Positions 51,477 to 61,582 of a stretch of 64,000 nucleotides of DNA are shown here, in pieces (position 1 is the first letter of the stretch; every line of letters starts with the position of its first letter). Below the pieces are notes generated by a model. The model searched no databases and was not told the DNA's origin. It saw only the letters and a program-made list of their open reading frames with translations. The stretch is taken from positions 104,805 to 168,804 of the forward strand of contig NZ_BSYI01000007.1 of NCBI RefSeq assembly GCF_030270585.1, in the 5' to 3' direction. Position numbers and translations under genes: made by a program. The DNA is from Paralimibaculum aggregatum (GTDB lineage Bacteria; Pseudomonadota; Alphaproteobacteria; Rhodobacterales; Rhodobacteraceae).

Positions 51477-51725
51477 TCACGCGCCGGCCCCGGAGACGGC
51501 CTCGGCGACGGCCGCGGAATAGGCCCCGGCGAAGGCGGCGGGCGCGGGCGCGGGCAGCTCGGGCGCCGCGGCCAGCGCCGCCGGCGGGCGCAGCGGCGGG
51601 GCGCCGTGGGCGACCACGCCGAAGACCGCGCCGAACAGCACCAGCAGGATCGTCGGGAAGGCGAGCAGCGTCGCCAGCGGGATCATCCCGAGCAGCATCT
51701 CGGCGGCGGTGTGCTGGCGTTCCAT
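51477..51725 (-). CDS. Small membrane protein, function unknown
   Basis: An 82-residue protein with one long hydrophobic stretch (MLLGMIPLATLLAFPTILLVLFGAVFGVV) that could form one or two helices, followed by an Ala/Pro-rich tail. GGAGGAGAG precedes the ATG at 51725. It is similar in design to the small gene 25 bp downstream (hydrophobic start, Pro/Ala tail), and the two are probably co-transcribed. No family is recognised. Confidence 0.6.
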   Translation of the reverse strand: MERQHTAAEMLLGMIPLATLLAFPTILLVLFGAVFGVVAHGAPPLRPPAALAAAPELPAPAPAAFAGAYSAAVAEAVSGAGA

Positions 51726-51796
51726 GTCTCTCCTCCCTGCATCGGGCCGCAAGCATAGCGGCTCCGGGCGCCGCTGTCGCCCGTGGCAGGGGCGGT

Positions 51797-52300
51797 TCAG
51801 AGCAACTTGCGGAAGCGGGCGAGGTCGCGTGCCGTGACGATGCGGTGGCAGGCGGTGCCCGGCCCGGCCTTGTCGAGCAGCGCCAGCGTCCGGTCGCGCC
51901 GCAGGCCGCGATAGCCGAGCGTGAAGCGCAGGAAGCCGGTATCGAAGCGCTCCGGGCAGCCCGGCGCCAGATCCGGCCGCGACCGCCCGCGATGGCGCCA
52001 GGTGCGGCGCAGCACCCGCCAGAGCCGCAGCCAGCCGGGCGGGTCCAGCACCACCAGCGTGTCGGCACGGGCCAGCCGCTCGGGCCAGCTGTCGGAATAG
52101 TTGCCGTCGATCACCCAGGCCTCGCCGGCGGTGATCTCGCCGAGCCGGGCGCGGAGCGCGGCGCGGCTGCCCTGGACCCAGCCGGGCTGCCAGAACAGCC
52201 CGTCGACATGCACCACAGGCAGGCCGCGGCGCGCGCCGATCTCGCGGGCGAGGGTGGACTTGCCCGCCCCCGGCCCGCCGACGATCATCACCCGGCGCAC
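51797..52300 (-). CDS. P-loop kinase-like protein (adenylate-kinase-like/FlaR-type)
   Basis: A 167-residue P-loop protein. It has Walker A VGGPGAGKSTLAREIG, PVVHVDGLFWQPGW and WVIDGNYSDSWPERLARADTLVVLDPP, the pattern of the DNA-topology-modulation FlaR/adenylate-kinase-like family. It should phosphorylate a small unknown substrate. The GTG at 52300 is the only good start: it is 4 bp from the preceding VOC-protein stop. Residues about 110-135 hold a Trp/Arg-rich lid. Confidence 0.8.
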   Translation of the reverse strand: MRRVMIVGGPGAGKSTLAREIGARRGLPVVHVDGLFWQPGWVQGSRAALRARLGEITAGEAWVIDGNYSDSWPERLARADTLVVLDPPGWLRLWRVLRRTWRHRGRSRPDLAPGCPERFDTGFLRFTLGYRGLRRDRTLALLDKAGPGTACHRIVTARDLARFRKLL

Positions 52301-52304
52301 CGGC

Positions 52305-53078
52305 TCAGTCCTCCGCCTCGCCGTCGGTCTCGGGCACCGCCTCGGGTTCGAGCAGGCCGAAGCTGGTGCCGCCGGGCTCGGTGAGCACCGCGAGCCGCCC
52401 CATGCCGGGCCAGTGCGTGTCCGGCACCTGGATGATCGCGCCGAGCCGGCGGGCGCGCTCGGTATCCGCCCCGGTGCTGGCGACGCGGAAATACGGGATC
52501 CAGCGCGGCGGCGAGATCTCGAAGCGGGTCGAGCGCAGGAACAGCCGCGGCGCCGCGCCGTCCGACAGCACCGCGCCCCAGCCGGTCCGGCGCGCCTCGA
52601 GCCCGAGCACATCGGCATAGAAGCCGGCGCGCTCCGCACCGTCCGGCGCCCAGAGCTCGGCGGCATGCGGCAGCCCGGGCCGCCCGGCCGGCCAGGGCTC
52701 GAATTCCGGCGAGATCATGCCGAACTGGGTGCCGCCGGGATCGCGCGCGTCGAGCCGCCGCCCGTTGCCCGGGATCTCCGAGAGCTCCGCCTTGCCGGCG
52801 CCGAGGGCGGCGATGCGCGCCGCCGCGCGGTCGATGTCGCCGGCCAGCCAGGCCAGCCAGCGCGGCGGCGCGAAGGCGCCCATCGCCATGAACTGGTTGG
52901 CAAACGCGGTCTCGCCGTCGGCGATCAGCGGCAGCGTGCCGAAGGGCGCGACATGCATCGGCCGCATCTGCCAGGCGAAGAGCGCGCCATAGAACGCCGC
53001 CGCGCGGGTCACGCGCTGCGCGTTGAGTTCGAGCCAGCCGATGCGGCCGGGCGCCCAGCCGGCGCCGTTCCCGGTCAT
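52305..53078 (-). CDS. VOC (glyoxalase/bleomycin-resistance) family protein, two domains
   Basis: A 257-residue protein with two vicinal-oxygen-chelate modules: IGWLELNAQRVTRAAAFYGALFAW to PGGTQFGMISPE, and HAAELWAPDGAERAGFYADVLGLEA to TEPGGTSFGLLEPEA. Each ends in a D/E-PGGT-x-F-G-like strand. Candidate metal ligands are not complete, so catalytic activity is uncertain; such proteins may bind small molecules. It lies 14 bp downstream of rlmN (start 53078) and shares its transcript direction. Confidence 0.85.
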   Translation of the reverse strand: MTGNGAGWAPGRIGWLELNAQRVTRAAAFYGALFAWQMRPMHVAPFGTLPLIADGETAFANQFMAMGAFAPPRWLAWLAGDIDRAAARIAALGAGKAELSEIPGNGRRLDARDPGGTQFGMISPEFEPWPAGRPGLPHAAELWAPDGAERAGFYADVLGLEARRTGWGAVLSDGAAPRLFLRSTRFEISPPRWIPYFRVASTGADTERARRLGAIIQVPDTHWPGMGRLAVLTEPGGTSFGLLEPEAVPETDGEAED

Positions 53079-53091
53079 CGCCGCCGCTCCG

Positions 53092-54303
53092 TCAGGCGCC
53101 GGAGCCGAGCGTCTCGGCGGCGATCTCGGCGCGCGACTTGCGCGCCCGCTCGGTGGCCGACTTGAGCTGGCCGCAGGCGGCGAGGATGTCCTCCCCGCGC
53201 GGCGTGCGCACCGGCGAGGCATAGCCGGCGCGGTTGACGATCTCGGCGAAGGTCTCGATGCGCTCCCAGTCCGAGCGCTCGTAGACCGCGCCGGGCCAGG
53301 GGTTGAACGGGATCAGGTTGACCTTGGCGGGGATGCCGGCGATCAGCTGCACCAGCCGCCTGGCGTCGGCATCGCTGTCGTTGACGCCCTTGAGCATGAC
53401 GTATTCGAAGGTGATCCGCTCGGCATTCGAGAGCTTCGGATAGGCCCGGCAGGCCTCCAGCAGATCGGCGATCGGCCATTTCCGGTTGATCGGCACCAGC
53501 TCGTTGCGCACGTCGTCGGTGGTGGCGTGGAACGAGATCGCCAGCAGGGTGCCCGCCTCGGCCCCCCAGCGCGGGATCTCCGGCACCACGCCCGAGGTCG
53601 AGAGCGTGATGCGCCGGCGCGAGAGGCTGAGCCCCTCGCCGTCCATCGCGATCTGCATGGCGTCGCGCACGCCCTCGACATTGTAGAGCGGCTCGCCCAT
53701 CCCCATCAGCACGATGTTGGACACCAGCCGGTGCTCCGAGGGCCGGGTGCCGGGCTCGGGCCATTCCTCGAGATCGTCGCGCGCCACCAGGATCTGGCCG
53801 ACGATCTCCGCCGGGGTCAGGTTGCGCACCAGCTTCTGCGTGCCGGTGTGGCAGAAGGTGCAGGTCAGCGTGCAGCCGACCTGCGAGGAGATGCAGAGCG
53901 TGCCGCGGTCCTCCTCGGGAATGTAGACGCATTCCACCTCGTGCCCGCCGGCGATGCGCAGCAGGTATTTCCGGGTGCCGTCGCGCGAGAGCTGGCGGGT
54001 CACGATCTCCGGCCGGTCGAGCGTGAAGGCCTCGGCCAGCTCGGCGCGGAAGCCCTTGGAGAGGCTGGTCATCTCCTCGAAGCCGCGCGCCCCGCGGGAA
54101 TAGATCCACGACCAGAGCTGCCCGGCGCGCATGCGGATCTGGCGCTCCGGCACCCCGGCCCCGGCCAGCGCCGCGGCAAGCCGCGCGCGGGTCATGCCGA
54201 TCAGGTTGGGCCGTGCCGCGGCCGCCTCGCGCCGCGGCAGCGTCGCGAAATCGGGCTGGATGGCGGTGGCGGGCGGCGGGCCGGCGGGCGCGCGCTCGGA
54301 CAT
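53092..54303 (-). CDS. rlmN: Dual-specificity RNA methyltransferase RlmN
   Basis: A 403-residue radical-SAM enzyme. It has the [4Fe-4S] motif C-x3-C-x2-C in [25 protein letters not shown], the SAM-binding [30 protein letters not shown] and the C-terminal catalytic Cys in [10 protein letters not shown]. It methylates A2503 of 23S rRNA and A37 of some tRNAs. I chose the ATG at 54303 (GGAGAG upstream) over 54315. The N-terminal ~30 residues are Pro/Ala-rich and longer than in E. coli RlmN. Confidence 0.97.
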   Translation of the reverse strand: MSERAPAGPPPATAIQPDFATLPRREAAAARPNLIGMTRARLAAALAGAGVPERQIRMRAGQLWSWIYSRGARGFEEMTSLSKGFRAELAEAFTLDRPEIVTRQLSRDGTRKYLLRIAGGHEVECVYIPEEDRGTLCISSQVGCTLTCTFCHTGTQKLVRNLTPAEIVGQILVARDDLEEWPEPGTRPSEHRLVSNIVLMGMGEPLYNVEGVRDAMQIAMDGEGLSLSRRRITLSTSGVVPEIPRWGAEAGTLLAISFHATTDDVRNELVPINRKWPIADLLEACRAYPKLSNAERITFEYVMLKGVNDSDADARRLVQLIAGIPAKVNLIPFNPWPGAVYERSDWERIETFAEIVNRAGYASPVRTPRGEDILAACGQLKSATERARKSRAEIAAETLGSGA

Positions 54304-54460
54304 GGGGCTCTCCATCGGATGATTGACCCCGGGAAATAGCATCTCCGCCGCGGCGCCGCCAGAGGGGCGGGGGCCAGCGCGCGCCGGAGTGGTGCCGTGC
54401 AGCACTGGCGCGCAGGCCCTGCTGCGTGTAGGACGGGCGCAGCGAGTTGGAGACAGTGCC

Positions 54461-55237
54461 ATGCCCGGAGCCGCACATGGGGGGGACGACTTCCGCGGGC
54501 AGGCCCGGGGGCGGGCCGGCCCCGGTGCGGGTGCCGGTGCGGGCGCCGGCGAGGGCCCGGGCGCGGATATCTTCCGCAGCTGGGTCGAGGCGCACCGCGC
54601 GCTGCTCGAGAGCGGCGGCCTCGCCGGCCCGGTCTGGCGCCAGGCCGAGCTCCTGTTCGAGGCCTGGGGCCGCTTTGCCGAGAATTTCGCCGAGGCCCAT
54701 GCGGCGCGCCATGGCGGGCCCGGCGCCTCGCCCTTCGATCCGGCCGGCTGGCTGCGCCCCGAGGGCGGCGGCGGGATGTCGGACTTCATGCGCTGGCTCG
54801 AGGGGCCGGAGCTCGCCGATCTCTGGGGCGAGCCGCGCGCCGCGCTCAAGGGCACGCGGGAATGGCTCGCCTGGCTCGCCGCCGACGGCCAGATGAAGGC
54901 GGTGCTGGGCGAGGCCTGGATCGCCGCCTTCCGCCGCTTCGTCGAGGGGCTGGCCGGGGAGGGCGGGCCGCCCGGCTGGGACGCGATGGTGGCGCGCTGG
55001 CTCGCGATCGCCGAGGAGGAGACCGCGCGGGCCTATCGCTCGCCGGCCTATCTCGCGGCGCAGCGCGACCTGATCGCCGCCGAGACCGCGCTCCGGGCCG
55101 GGCTCCGCGCGCGCATCGAGACGGTGGCGGAGCTCGTCGGCCTGCCGACCCGGGCCGAGCTCGACGACCTGCACGAGACGCTGCATGGCCTTCGCCGCGA
55201 GATGCGCAGGATGAAGGCCGGGAGAGGGCATCCGTGA
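54461..55237 (+). CDS. phaE: Class III PHA synthase subunit PhaE
   Basis: A 258-residue protein with the features of PhaE: a Gly/Ala-rich N-terminal lead, a helical body ([81 protein letters not shown]) ending in a long coiled coil. It has no catalytic residues and serves as partner of PhaC in polyhydroxyalkanoate synthesis. The ATG at 54461 has TTGGAGA upstream. The phaC GTG overlaps its stop, so a stable complex is very likely. It is divergent from rlmN. Confidence 0.85.
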   Translation: MPGAAHGGDDFRGQARGRAGPGAGAGAGAGEGPGADIFRSWVEAHRALLESGGLAGPVWRQAELLFEAWGRFAENFAEAHAARHGGPGASPFDPAGWLRPEGGGGMSDFMRWLEGPELADLWGEPRAALKGTREWLAWLAADGQMKAVLGEAWIAAFRRFVEGLAGEGGPPGWDAMVARWLAIAEEETARAYRSPAYLAAQRDLIAAETALRAGLRARIETVAELVGLPTRAELDDLHETLHGLRREMRRMKAGRGHP

Positions 55238-56391
55238 GCGGCGCCGGCGACGACGCGCCGAAATCCGGCCCCGGCCCCGGCTCTGGCCCCGGCCCGATGG
55301 GCGAATGGGCCGACCTGGTGCGCCGCGGCGCGCGGCTCGCCGCCGCCATGGCGCGGGCGAGCTGCGACGGGGTGGAGATCGCCGCCACGCCGAAGCGCGA
55401 GATCTGGCGCGACGGCAAGATCTCGCTGCACCGCTACGCCGCCACCCGGCCGCAGAGGCTCGGCCCGATGCTGATCCTGCACGGGCTGTTCGGCCGCCAG
55501 ACCATCACCGATCTCGAGCCCGAGCGCTCGCTGGTGCGCCGGCTGCTGGAGGCCGGCACCGATCTCTGGGTGCTCGACTGGGGCTGCCCGACGCGGGCCG
55601 ATCGCTGCAACGACTTCGCCGATTATGCGCTCTACTGGCTGGGCGATGCGATCGAGGCGATCCGGGCCGAGACCGGGGCGCCGCAGGTGGCGCTGTTCGG
55701 CATCTGCCAGGGCGGGGTCTTCGCGCTCTGCCATGCCGCGCTCCGGCCCGAGCGGGTCTCCGGCCTGGCGCTGGCGGTGACGCCGGTGGATTTCCACGCC
55801 GATGCCGCCGACCCCTCGCCGCAGGCGGGTTTCCTCAACCTCTGGGCGCGCAATCTCGACCCGGCGGTGCTCGACGCCTTCCTCGCCGAGCGCGGGCTGG
55901 TGCCGGGCACGATGACCGGCGCGGTGTTCCAGAGCCTGACGCCGAGCCGGGTGATGGCGCGCTACGGCACCGAGCTGATCGGCAAGGCGGATGACGACGC
56001 CGCGCTCGAGACCTTCCTGCGCATGGAGACCTGGCTGGCCGACCGGCCCGACCATCCGGCCGCCGCGGCGCGGCAATGGCTGGTGGATCTCTATCGGCGC
56101 AATGCGCTGGTGGCCGGCGAGTTCGCGCTCGACGGCGAGCCGGTCGATCTCGGCCGCATCGCCTGCCCGATCCTCAACATCGTGGCGCAGGCCGATCACA
56201 TCGTGCCGCCGCCCTGCTCGCGGGCCCTTGCCGGACGCACCGCAAGCCGCGAGTATCGGCTGCTCGAGGTGCCCACGGGCCATATCGGGGTCTTCGTCAG
56301 CGAGAAGGCCCGCGGCATCGTGGCGCCTGCGGTGGCGGACTGGCTGGCGGGGCTCGCGACGGGCGGGGCGCGCCGGGCGGCAAGCGGCTGA
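55234..56391 (+). CDS. phaC: Class III poly(3-hydroxyalkanoate) synthase subunit PhaC
   Basis: A 385-residue alpha/beta hydrolase-type polymerase. The lipase-like box is G-x-C-x-G with nucleophile C158 (FGICQGGVFA); the partners are D321 (QADHIVPP) and H350 (TGHIGVF). The size and the neighbouring PhaE place it in class III, as in Allochromatium, instead of the ~600-residue class I enzymes usual in alphaproteobacteria. It polymerises 3-hydroxyacyl-CoA into storage granules. The GTG overlaps phaE. No phaA, phaB or phasin gene is in the window. Confidence 0.92.
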   Translation: MSGAGDDAPKSGPGPGSGPGPMGEWADLVRRGARLAAAMARASCDGVEIAATPKREIWRDGKISLHRYAATRPQRLGPMLILHGLFGRQTITDLEPERSLVRRLLEAGTDLWVLDWGCPTRADRCNDFADYALYWLGDAIEAIRAETGAPQVALFGICQGGVFALCHAALRPERVSGLALAVTPVDFHADAADPSPQAGFLNLWARNLDPAVLDAFLAERGLVPGTMTGAVFQSLTPSRVMARYGTELIGKADDDAALETFLRMETWLADRPDHPAAAARQWLVDLYRRNALVAGEFALDGEPVDLGRIACPILNIVAQADHIVPPPCSRALAGRTASREYRLLEVPTGHIGVFVSEKARGIVAPAVADWLAGLATGGARRAASG

Positions 56392-56512
56392 GCGATGCAC
56401 GGGCACGGTTCCGGGGGCGGAGAGGTTTCGCTGCCCGGCGTTCGCGCTATGTGCAAGGATAGGCATTTCTCCGGCGCCGCGGCGTCGATGCGCAAGATCA
56501 GGAGGCGTTTTC

Positions 56513-58285
56513 GTGTCCCTCACCTCTAGAGCTCTCGTCCGGCGGCTGATCCCGGCGCTCTGCGCCGCCGCCCTTCTGGCGGATCCGTCCGGCGCCGCAG
56601 CGCAGGGGGTGGCCGGACCCTATCTCGCGGCCGAACAGGCGGCCCGGCGCGGCGACCTGCAGGCCGCCGCGGCGCAGTATGCCGAGGCGCTGGCCCGCGA
56701 TCCGCAGAACACCATGCTGCTCGAGCGCGCGCTGATGCACCGGCTGGCGGCGGGCAGCGTCGGCCCGGCGGTGGCGCTGGCACGGCGGATGGACGCCGTC
56801 GGCGGCGGCCGCGCCGGCGAGCATCTCGCCGCGATCACGCTGGCGGCGGATGCGCTGATGCGCGGCGAGCCGGGCAAGGCCGGCGGCGTGCTCGAGGGCG
56901 AGGTCGATGCCGAGAACGGCTTCGTCGGCGCGCTGATGCGGCCCTGGGCGGTGTTCGCCACCGGCGAGACCGAGCTGGCCCTCGAGATGATGCGCGAGGT
57001 CGAGGACGGCGGCATCGCCGGGCCGGCCGGGCGCTATCTCGCGGCCTTCCACGGCGGCCTGATGCTCGCGGCGATCGGCGACGATGCCGGCGCCGTGGCG
57101 GCCTTCGAGCGGGCGCGCGAGGGCGCCGGTGCCGGCACCCGGCGGCTGGTGCGCGCGCAGGCGGTCTCGCTGGCCCGTCTCGGGCGGGTCGAGGAGGCCG
57201 TCGAGGTGCTCGAGACCTGGCTCACGCGCAGCTATTCCGACCCGCAGATCACCCGCCTGCGCCGCGAGATCGCCGAGGGCGCGCAGCCCGAGCCGATCGT
57301 GGCCGATGCGGCGCAGGGGGCGGCCGAGGCGCTCTACGGCCTCTCGCGCTATCTGGTGCGCGGGCCGAACCGGCTGGTCGGGCTCGGCTATGTCCGGCTG
57401 GCGGCGCATCTGCGCCCGGATTTCATCGATGCCCATCTCCTGCTCGCCGAGCAGATGGTGCAGGCCGAGCAGTACGAGCTGGCGGTGCGCTCCTATGATG
57501 CGATCCCCGAGGACGCGGCGGAGGCGCTCGATGCGCGCATCGGCCGGGCCGCGGCGCTCGAGGGCGAGGAGAAGGTCGACGAGGCGGTGCAGGCGCTGCG
57601 TGCCGCGATTGCCCGCTGGCCGCGCGAGATCGACGCGCACCGCGCGCTGGCCGACCTGCTGCGCCGGCACAGCCGCTTCGAGGAGGCGGCCGAGGCCTAT
57701 GACGGCGCCATCGCGCTGATCGACACGCCGGAGAACCGGCACTGGCCGCTGTTCTACCAGCGCGGCATCACGCTCGAGCGCTCGAAGCAGTGGGCCCGGG
57801 CGGAGGAGGATTTCCGCAAGGCGCTGGAGCTCGAGCCCGACCAGCCGCTGGTGCTCAACTATCTCGGCTATTCCTGGGTCGAGATGGGCCGCAATCTCGA
57901 CGAGGCGCAGGCGATGATCGAGAAGGCCGTCGAGCAGCGCCCGGAGGACGGCTACATCGTCGACAGCCTGGGCTGGGTGCTCTACCGGCTCGGCAAGTTC
58001 GAGCAGGCGGTGGAGCATCTCGGCCGCGCGGTTGAGTTGCGCCCGGTGGACCCGGTGATCAACGACCACTACGGCGACGCGCTCTGGATGGTCGGGCGCC
58101 GGGTCGAGGCGGAATTCCAGTGGAACCGCGCGCTCTCCTTCGATCCGGAGGAGGAGGTGGTCGAGCGCATCGACCGCAAGCTCGAGTTCGGGCTCGACAC
58201 CGTGCTCGCCGAGGAGGCCGCCGCCGGCAGGCCCGCGATCATCGGCCAGACCGGGGAGACCGCGACGGACAATGACGGCGGCTGA
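56513..58285 (+). CDS. Exported TPR-repeat protein
   Basis: A 590-residue protein with a signal peptide ([23 protein letters not shown]) and many tetratricopeptide repeats, from [31 protein letters not shown] to [20 protein letters not shown]. The most canonical copies are near residues 430-560 ([62 protein letters not shown]). It is a scaffold in the periplasm or outer envelope. The GTG has a strong AGGAGG 7 bases upstream. It overlaps ispE by 14 bases, an arrangement I recall in Rhodobacterales. Confidence 0.88.
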   Translation: MSLTSRALVRRLIPALCAAALLADPSGAAAQGVAGPYLAAEQAARRGDLQAAAAQYAEALARDPQNTMLLERALMHRLAAGSVGPAVALARRMDAVGGGRAGEHLAAITLAADALMRGEPGKAGGVLEGEVDAENGFVGALMRPWAVFATGETELALEMMREVEDGGIAGPAGRYLAAFHGGLMLAAIGDDAGAVAAFERAREGAGAGTRRLVRAQAVSLARLGRVEEAVEVLETWLTRSYSDPQITRLRREIAEGAQPEPIVADAAQGAAEALYGLSRYLVRGPNRLVGLGYVRLAAHLRPDFIDAHLLLAEQMVQAEQYELAVRSYDAIPEDAAEALDARIGRAAALEGEEKVDEAVQALRAAIARWPREIDAHRALADLLRRHSRFEEAAEAYDGAIALIDTPENRHWPLFYQRGITLERSKQWARAEEDFRKALELEPDQPLVLNYLGYSWVEMGRNLDEAQAMIEKAVEQRPEDGYIVDSLGWVLYRLGKFEQAVEHLGRAVELRPVDPVINDHYGDALWMVGRRVEAEFQWNRALSFDPEEEVVERIDRKLEFGLDTVLAEEAAAGRPAIIGQTGETATDNDGG

Positions 58286-59183
58286 TACGGCCGGGCTCGC
58301 GGCGGCGCAGGCGCAGGCGCCGGCCGCGGGCGCCGGGGCGGCGGAGTTTGCCCCGGCCAAGGTCAATCTCTACCTGCATCTGCGCGGCCGCCGGGCCGAC
58401 GGCTATCACCTGCTCGAGAGCCTCGCGGTGTTCCCGCGGCTCGGCGACCGGCTCTGGGCCGAACCGGCGCAGCGGCTCTCGCTGGCGATCGACGGGCCGT
58501 TCGCGGCCGGGCTGCCGGCGGATGGCGGCAATCTCGTGCTGCGCGCGGCGGCGCGGCTGGCCGAGGCGACCGGGGTGCGCTCCGGCGCGGCGCTGCGGCT
58601 CGAGAAGAGCCTGCCGGTGGCCTCGGGGATCGGCGGCGGCTCGGCGGATGCGGCCGGCGCGCTGCGGCTGCTGGCGCGGCTCTGGGGGGTGCAGGTGCCG
58701 GAGGGGCTGGCGCTCGGCCTCGGCGCCGATGTCCCGGTCTGCCTGGCGCCGCGGGCGCGGGTGATGTCCGGCATCGGCGAGCGGCTGGCCCCGGCGCCGC
58801 GGATGCCGGAAGCGTGGATCCTGCTGGTCAATCCGCTGGTCTCGGTCGCCACCGGCGCGGTCTTCGCCGCGCTGGAGCGGCGCGAAGGCCCGCCGGGCCC
58901 GCCGCCGCCGCCCGCCGGCTTCGCGGATTTCGCCGGGCTGGTGGACTGGCTCGCGGCGCAGCGCAACGATCTCGCGCCGGCGGCGATCCGCTGCTGCCCG
59001 GCGATCGGCGAGGTGCTGGAGGCGCTGGCGCCGGCGCCGCTGGCGCGGATGTCGGGCTCCGGCGCCACCTGCTTCGCGCTCCATGCCGACCGGGCCGCGG
59101 CGCTGGCCGCGGCGGCGCGGCTGCGCGCCGCCCGCCCCGGCTGGTGGGTCGCCGCCGCGCCGCTGCCGGCCGATCCGGGCTGA
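58272..59183 (+). CDS. ispE: 4-diphosphocytidyl-2-C-methyl-D-erythritol kinase
   Basis: A 303-residue GHMP kinase of the non-mevalonate isoprenoid pathway. Motif 1 is [23 protein letters not shown]. The ATP loop is [18 protein letters not shown]. Motif 3 is [11 protein letters not shown]. The ATG lies inside the TPR gene's 3' end (14-base overlap). A ~25-residue Ala/Gln-rich lead precedes the fold; a GTG or ATG further in could be used, but none has a good ribosome site. It supplies precursors for the polyprenyl synthase encoded next door. Confidence 0.95.
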   Translation: MTAADTAGLAAAQAQAPAAGAGAAEFAPAKVNLYLHLRGRRADGYHLLESLAVFPRLGDRLWAEPAQRLSLAIDGPFAAGLPADGGNLVLRAAARLAEATGVRSGAALRLEKSLPVASGIGGGSADAAGALRLLARLWGVQVPEGLALGLGADVPVCLAPRARVMSGIGERLAPAPRMPEAWILLVNPLVSVATGAVFAALERREGPPGPPPPPAGFADFAGLVDWLAAQRNDLAPAAIRCCPAIGEVLEALAPAPLARMSGSGATCFALHADRAAALAAAARLRAARPGWWVAAAPLPADPG

Positions 59184-59289
59184 GGCGCCGCGCCGGCAGC
59201 AGGCGCCGGGGGGAGGCAGGCGGGTGGGCTTTCCCGGAGGCGCCGCCTGGCGCTGCCCGCGCAGGGGTGGGGCCTGCCTCCCCCCGGCG

Positions 59290-59422
59290 CCCGGCCCGCC
59301 TCGGCTCGCCCGGCCTGCCTCGGCTCGCCCGGCCCGCCTCGGCTCACCCGGCCCGCCTCGGCTCGCCCGGCCCGCCTCGGCTCGCCCGGCCCGCCTCGGC
59401 TCACCCGGCCCGCTTCAGCTCA
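59290..59422. repeat. 19-bp tandem repeat, 7 copies
   Basis: Seven 19-bp units (starts 59290, 59309, 59328, 59347, 59366, 59385, 59404) have consensus cccggcccgcctcggctcr. The last unit diverges most and runs 8 bases into the end of the polyprenyl synthase gene. The repeat lies between that gene's stop and the ispE stop (convergent). It has no spacers. Confidence 0.92.
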
Positions 59423-60428
59423 CCCGGTCGGTCACGAAGACGGCGATCTCGGTCAGCGCCCGGCGCATCTCGCCCTCCGGGAAGTCCCCCAGCGCCGCCA
59501 CCGCCGCCGCGCCATGCGCCCGCGCCTCGGCCAGCGTGTCGGCCAGCGCCCCGGTCTCGCGCATCCGCGCCTGCGCCTCGGCCAGGTCGCCCTCGCGCTG
59601 GTCGCGCTTGACGATCACCCGCTTCCAGAAGGCCAGCGCCTCGGCATCGCCGCGCTCGGCGGCGAGGATCACCGGCATGGTCACCTTGCCCTCGCGGAAA
59701 TCGTCGCCGGTGTTCTTGCCGAGATCCGCCGCCGTGCCGCCATAGTCGAGCACGTCGTCGGCGAGCTGGAAGGCCATGCCGAGCCCGTCGCCATAGGCCC
59801 GGAGCGCCGCCACCTTGGGCTCCTCGACCCCGGCGATCACCCCGCCGACCTCGGTCGCCGCGGCGAACAGCGCCGCCGTCTTGCCCCGGATCACCTGGGC
59901 ATAGCGCGGCAGGTCGGTGGTCAGGTCCCCCGCGGTGGTGAGCTGCAGCACCTCGCCCTCGGCGATCACCGCGGAGGCGTTGGAGAGGATGTCGAGCACC
60001 CGCAGCGAGCCGCATTCCACCATCAGCTGGAAGGCGCGGGCGAAGAGATAGTCCCCCACCAGCACGCTCGAGGGGTTGTCCCAGAGGATGTTGGCGGCCT
60101 TGCGCCCGCGGCGCTGCTCCGAGCCGTCGACCACGTCGTCATGCAGCAGCGTCGCCGTGTGGATGAACTCGACCACCGCGGCGAGGCGGACATGGTCGGT
60201 GCCGCCATAGCCGCAGAGCTTCGCCGCGGCCAGCGTCAGGATCGGCCGCAGCCGCTTGCCGCCGGCCTCGATCAGATGCGCCGAGATCGCGGGGATGCGC
60301 GGCGCGTGCTCCGAGGCCATGCGCGCGCGGATCAGCGCGTTGACCTCGGCCATCTCGGCCGCCACCAGCCCCTGGAGCATCTCGAAGGGCGCGACGGCGC
60401 CGGCGGTCTTGCTCGGCACAGGGTTCAT
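59415..60428 (-). CDS. Long-chain polyprenyl diphosphate synthase
   Basis: A 337-residue trans-prenyl chain elongase with both Asp-rich motifs: LLHDDVVDGSEQRRG (first) and LADDVLDYGG (second), plus GGKRLRPILTL and GKNTGDDFREGKVTMPVI. The size and lack of bulky chain-stopping residues before motif 1 suggest an octaprenyl or decaprenyl product for ubiquinone. The start at 60428 has GGAGGT upstream. The last codons overlap the 19-bp tandem repeat. ispE is convergent downstream and a DUF2007 gene divergent upstream. Confidence 0.93.
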   Translation of the reverse strand: MNPVPSKTAGAVAPFEMLQGLVAAEMAEVNALIRARMASEHAPRIPAISAHLIEAGGKRLRPILTLAAAKLCGYGGTDHVRLAAVVEFIHTATLLHDDVVDGSEQRRGRKAANILWDNPSSVLVGDYLFARAFQLMVECGSLRVLDILSNASAVIAEGEVLQLTTAGDLTTDLPRYAQVIRGKTAALFAAATEVGGVIAGVEEPKVAALRAYGDGLGMAFQLADDVLDYGGTAADLGKNTGDDFREGKVTMPVILAAERGDAEALAFWKRVIVKRDQREGDLAEAQARMRETGALADTLAEARAHGAAAVAALGDFPEGEMRRALTEIAVFVTDRVS

Positions 60429-60564
60429 CGGCGAGGACCTCCACTGGTTGTCGGGCGCTGGTTCCGCGGCGCTGGCTGCCGGGGGCGGGTTGTCGGGCGC
60501 AGGCTGCCGGGCGAGCGGGCCTTGGCTCTCGACCCCGGGCCGGGGCCGCGATAGGACTCCGGAC

Positions 60565-60795
60565 ATGCTGGAACTCTTGCGCACGACCGATCCGACCCTG
60601 GTGCCCTTCACCCAAGCCCTGCTGTCGGGCGAGGATATAGACTGCGTGGTGCTGGACGTAAACATGAGCATCCTCGAGGGCAGCCTCGGCATCTTGCCGC
60701 GGCGGGTGATGGTGGCCGAGCGCGACCTGCACCGCGCCCGCCGCGTGCTCATCGACAACGGCATCGAGCCCTTCGAGGGGGAGAGCTGGCCGTGA
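60565..60795 (+). CDS. DUF2007 domain protein
   Basis: A 76-residue protein of the DUF2007 (putative signal-transducing) family: MLELLRTTDPTLVPFTQALLSGEDIDCVVLDVNMSILEGSLGILPRRVMVAERDLHRARRVL. The fold resembles the PII-like ferredoxin half, but the biological role is not established. It overlaps the methyltransferase gene by 4 bases, so the two are coupled. In alphaproteobacteria this trio with the polyprenyl synthase is recurrent, from memory. Confidence 0.9.
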   Translation: MLELLRTTDPTLVPFTQALLSGEDIDCVVLDVNMSILEGSLGILPRRVMVAERDLHRARRVLIDNGIEPFEGESWP

Positions 60796-61553
60796 GCCTC
60801 GCCGCGCCCGATGCCGCGCTCACCGAGGATCATTTCCTCGGTGGCCGGGTGCGGCTGCTGCAGCCGAAGGCGGGCTACCGCGCGGCGACCGATCCGGTGC
60901 TGCTGGCCGCCGCGGTGCCGGCCGAGCCGGGCGAGCGGGTGCTCGATCTCGGCTGCGGCGCCGGGGCGGCGACGCTCTGCCTCGCCGCGCGGGTGCCGGG
61001 GCTGGTGCTGGCCGGGCTCGAGCTGCAACCGGCCTATCTCGCGCTCGCCGCCCGCAACGCCGCGCTCAACGGGGTGGCGGTGGCGCTCCACGAGGGCGAT
61101 GTGGCGGCGCCGCCGGCGGCGCTCCGGGCGCAGAGCTTCGACCATGCGATCATGAACCCGCCCTTCCATGCGCCGGCGGATCTCGCCTCGCCGGTGGAGG
61201 GGCGCGACATCGCGCACCGCATCCGCACCGATCTCGCGGCCTGGATCGGCTGCGCGCTGGCCCGGCTGCGCCCGCGCGGGCGGCTCACCCTGATCCAGCG
61301 CGCCGAGCGGCTGCCGGAGATCCTCGCCGCGATCGGCGACCGCGCCGGCGGGATCGTGGTGCGGCCGCTGGCGGCACGGGTCGGGCGCGACGCCAAGCGC
61401 GTGCTGCTGACCGCGCGCAAGGGCAGCCGCGGGCCGTTCCGCCTCGCCGCGCCGCTGATCCTCCATGCCGGCACCGCCCATCTCGCCGATCGCGAGGATT
61501 TCACCGCGGAGGCCCGCGCCATCCTGCGCGACGCCGCGCCGCTCGCGCTCTGA
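60792..61553 (+). CDS. tRNA1(Val) adenine-N6-methyltransferase-like (TrmN6 type)
   Basis: A 253-residue class I SAM methyltransferase. Motif I is VLDLGCGAGAATLCLA. The acidic strand is LAGLELQPAYLALA. Motif IV is MNPPFHAP (N-P-P-F), typical of N6-adenine methylation. An N-terminal DHFLGGRVRLLQPKAGYRAATDPVLLAA matches TrmN6-type proteins. It probably modifies A37 of a tRNA or another RNA. The GTG overlaps the DUF2007 stop. Confidence 0.82.
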   Translation: MSLAAPDAALTEDHFLGGRVRLLQPKAGYRAATDPVLLAAAVPAEPGERVLDLGCGAGAATLCLAARVPGLVLAGLELQPAYLALAARNAALNGVAVALHEGDVAAPPAALRAQSFDHAIMNPPFHAPADLASPVEGRDIAHRIRTDLAAWIGCALARLRPRGRLTLIQRAERLPEILAAIGDRAGGIVVRPLAARVGRDAKRVLLTARKGSRGPFRLAAPLILHAGTAHLADREDFTAEARAILRDAAPLAL

Positions 61554-61582
61554 CCCGTCCCCCGCTGCCGGAGGCCCTGCCG

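Noticed and set aside
59290..59422. CRISPR-like or IS-end repeats
   Set aside because: Plain 19-bp tandem copies with no spacers, no transposase and no terminal inverted repeats.
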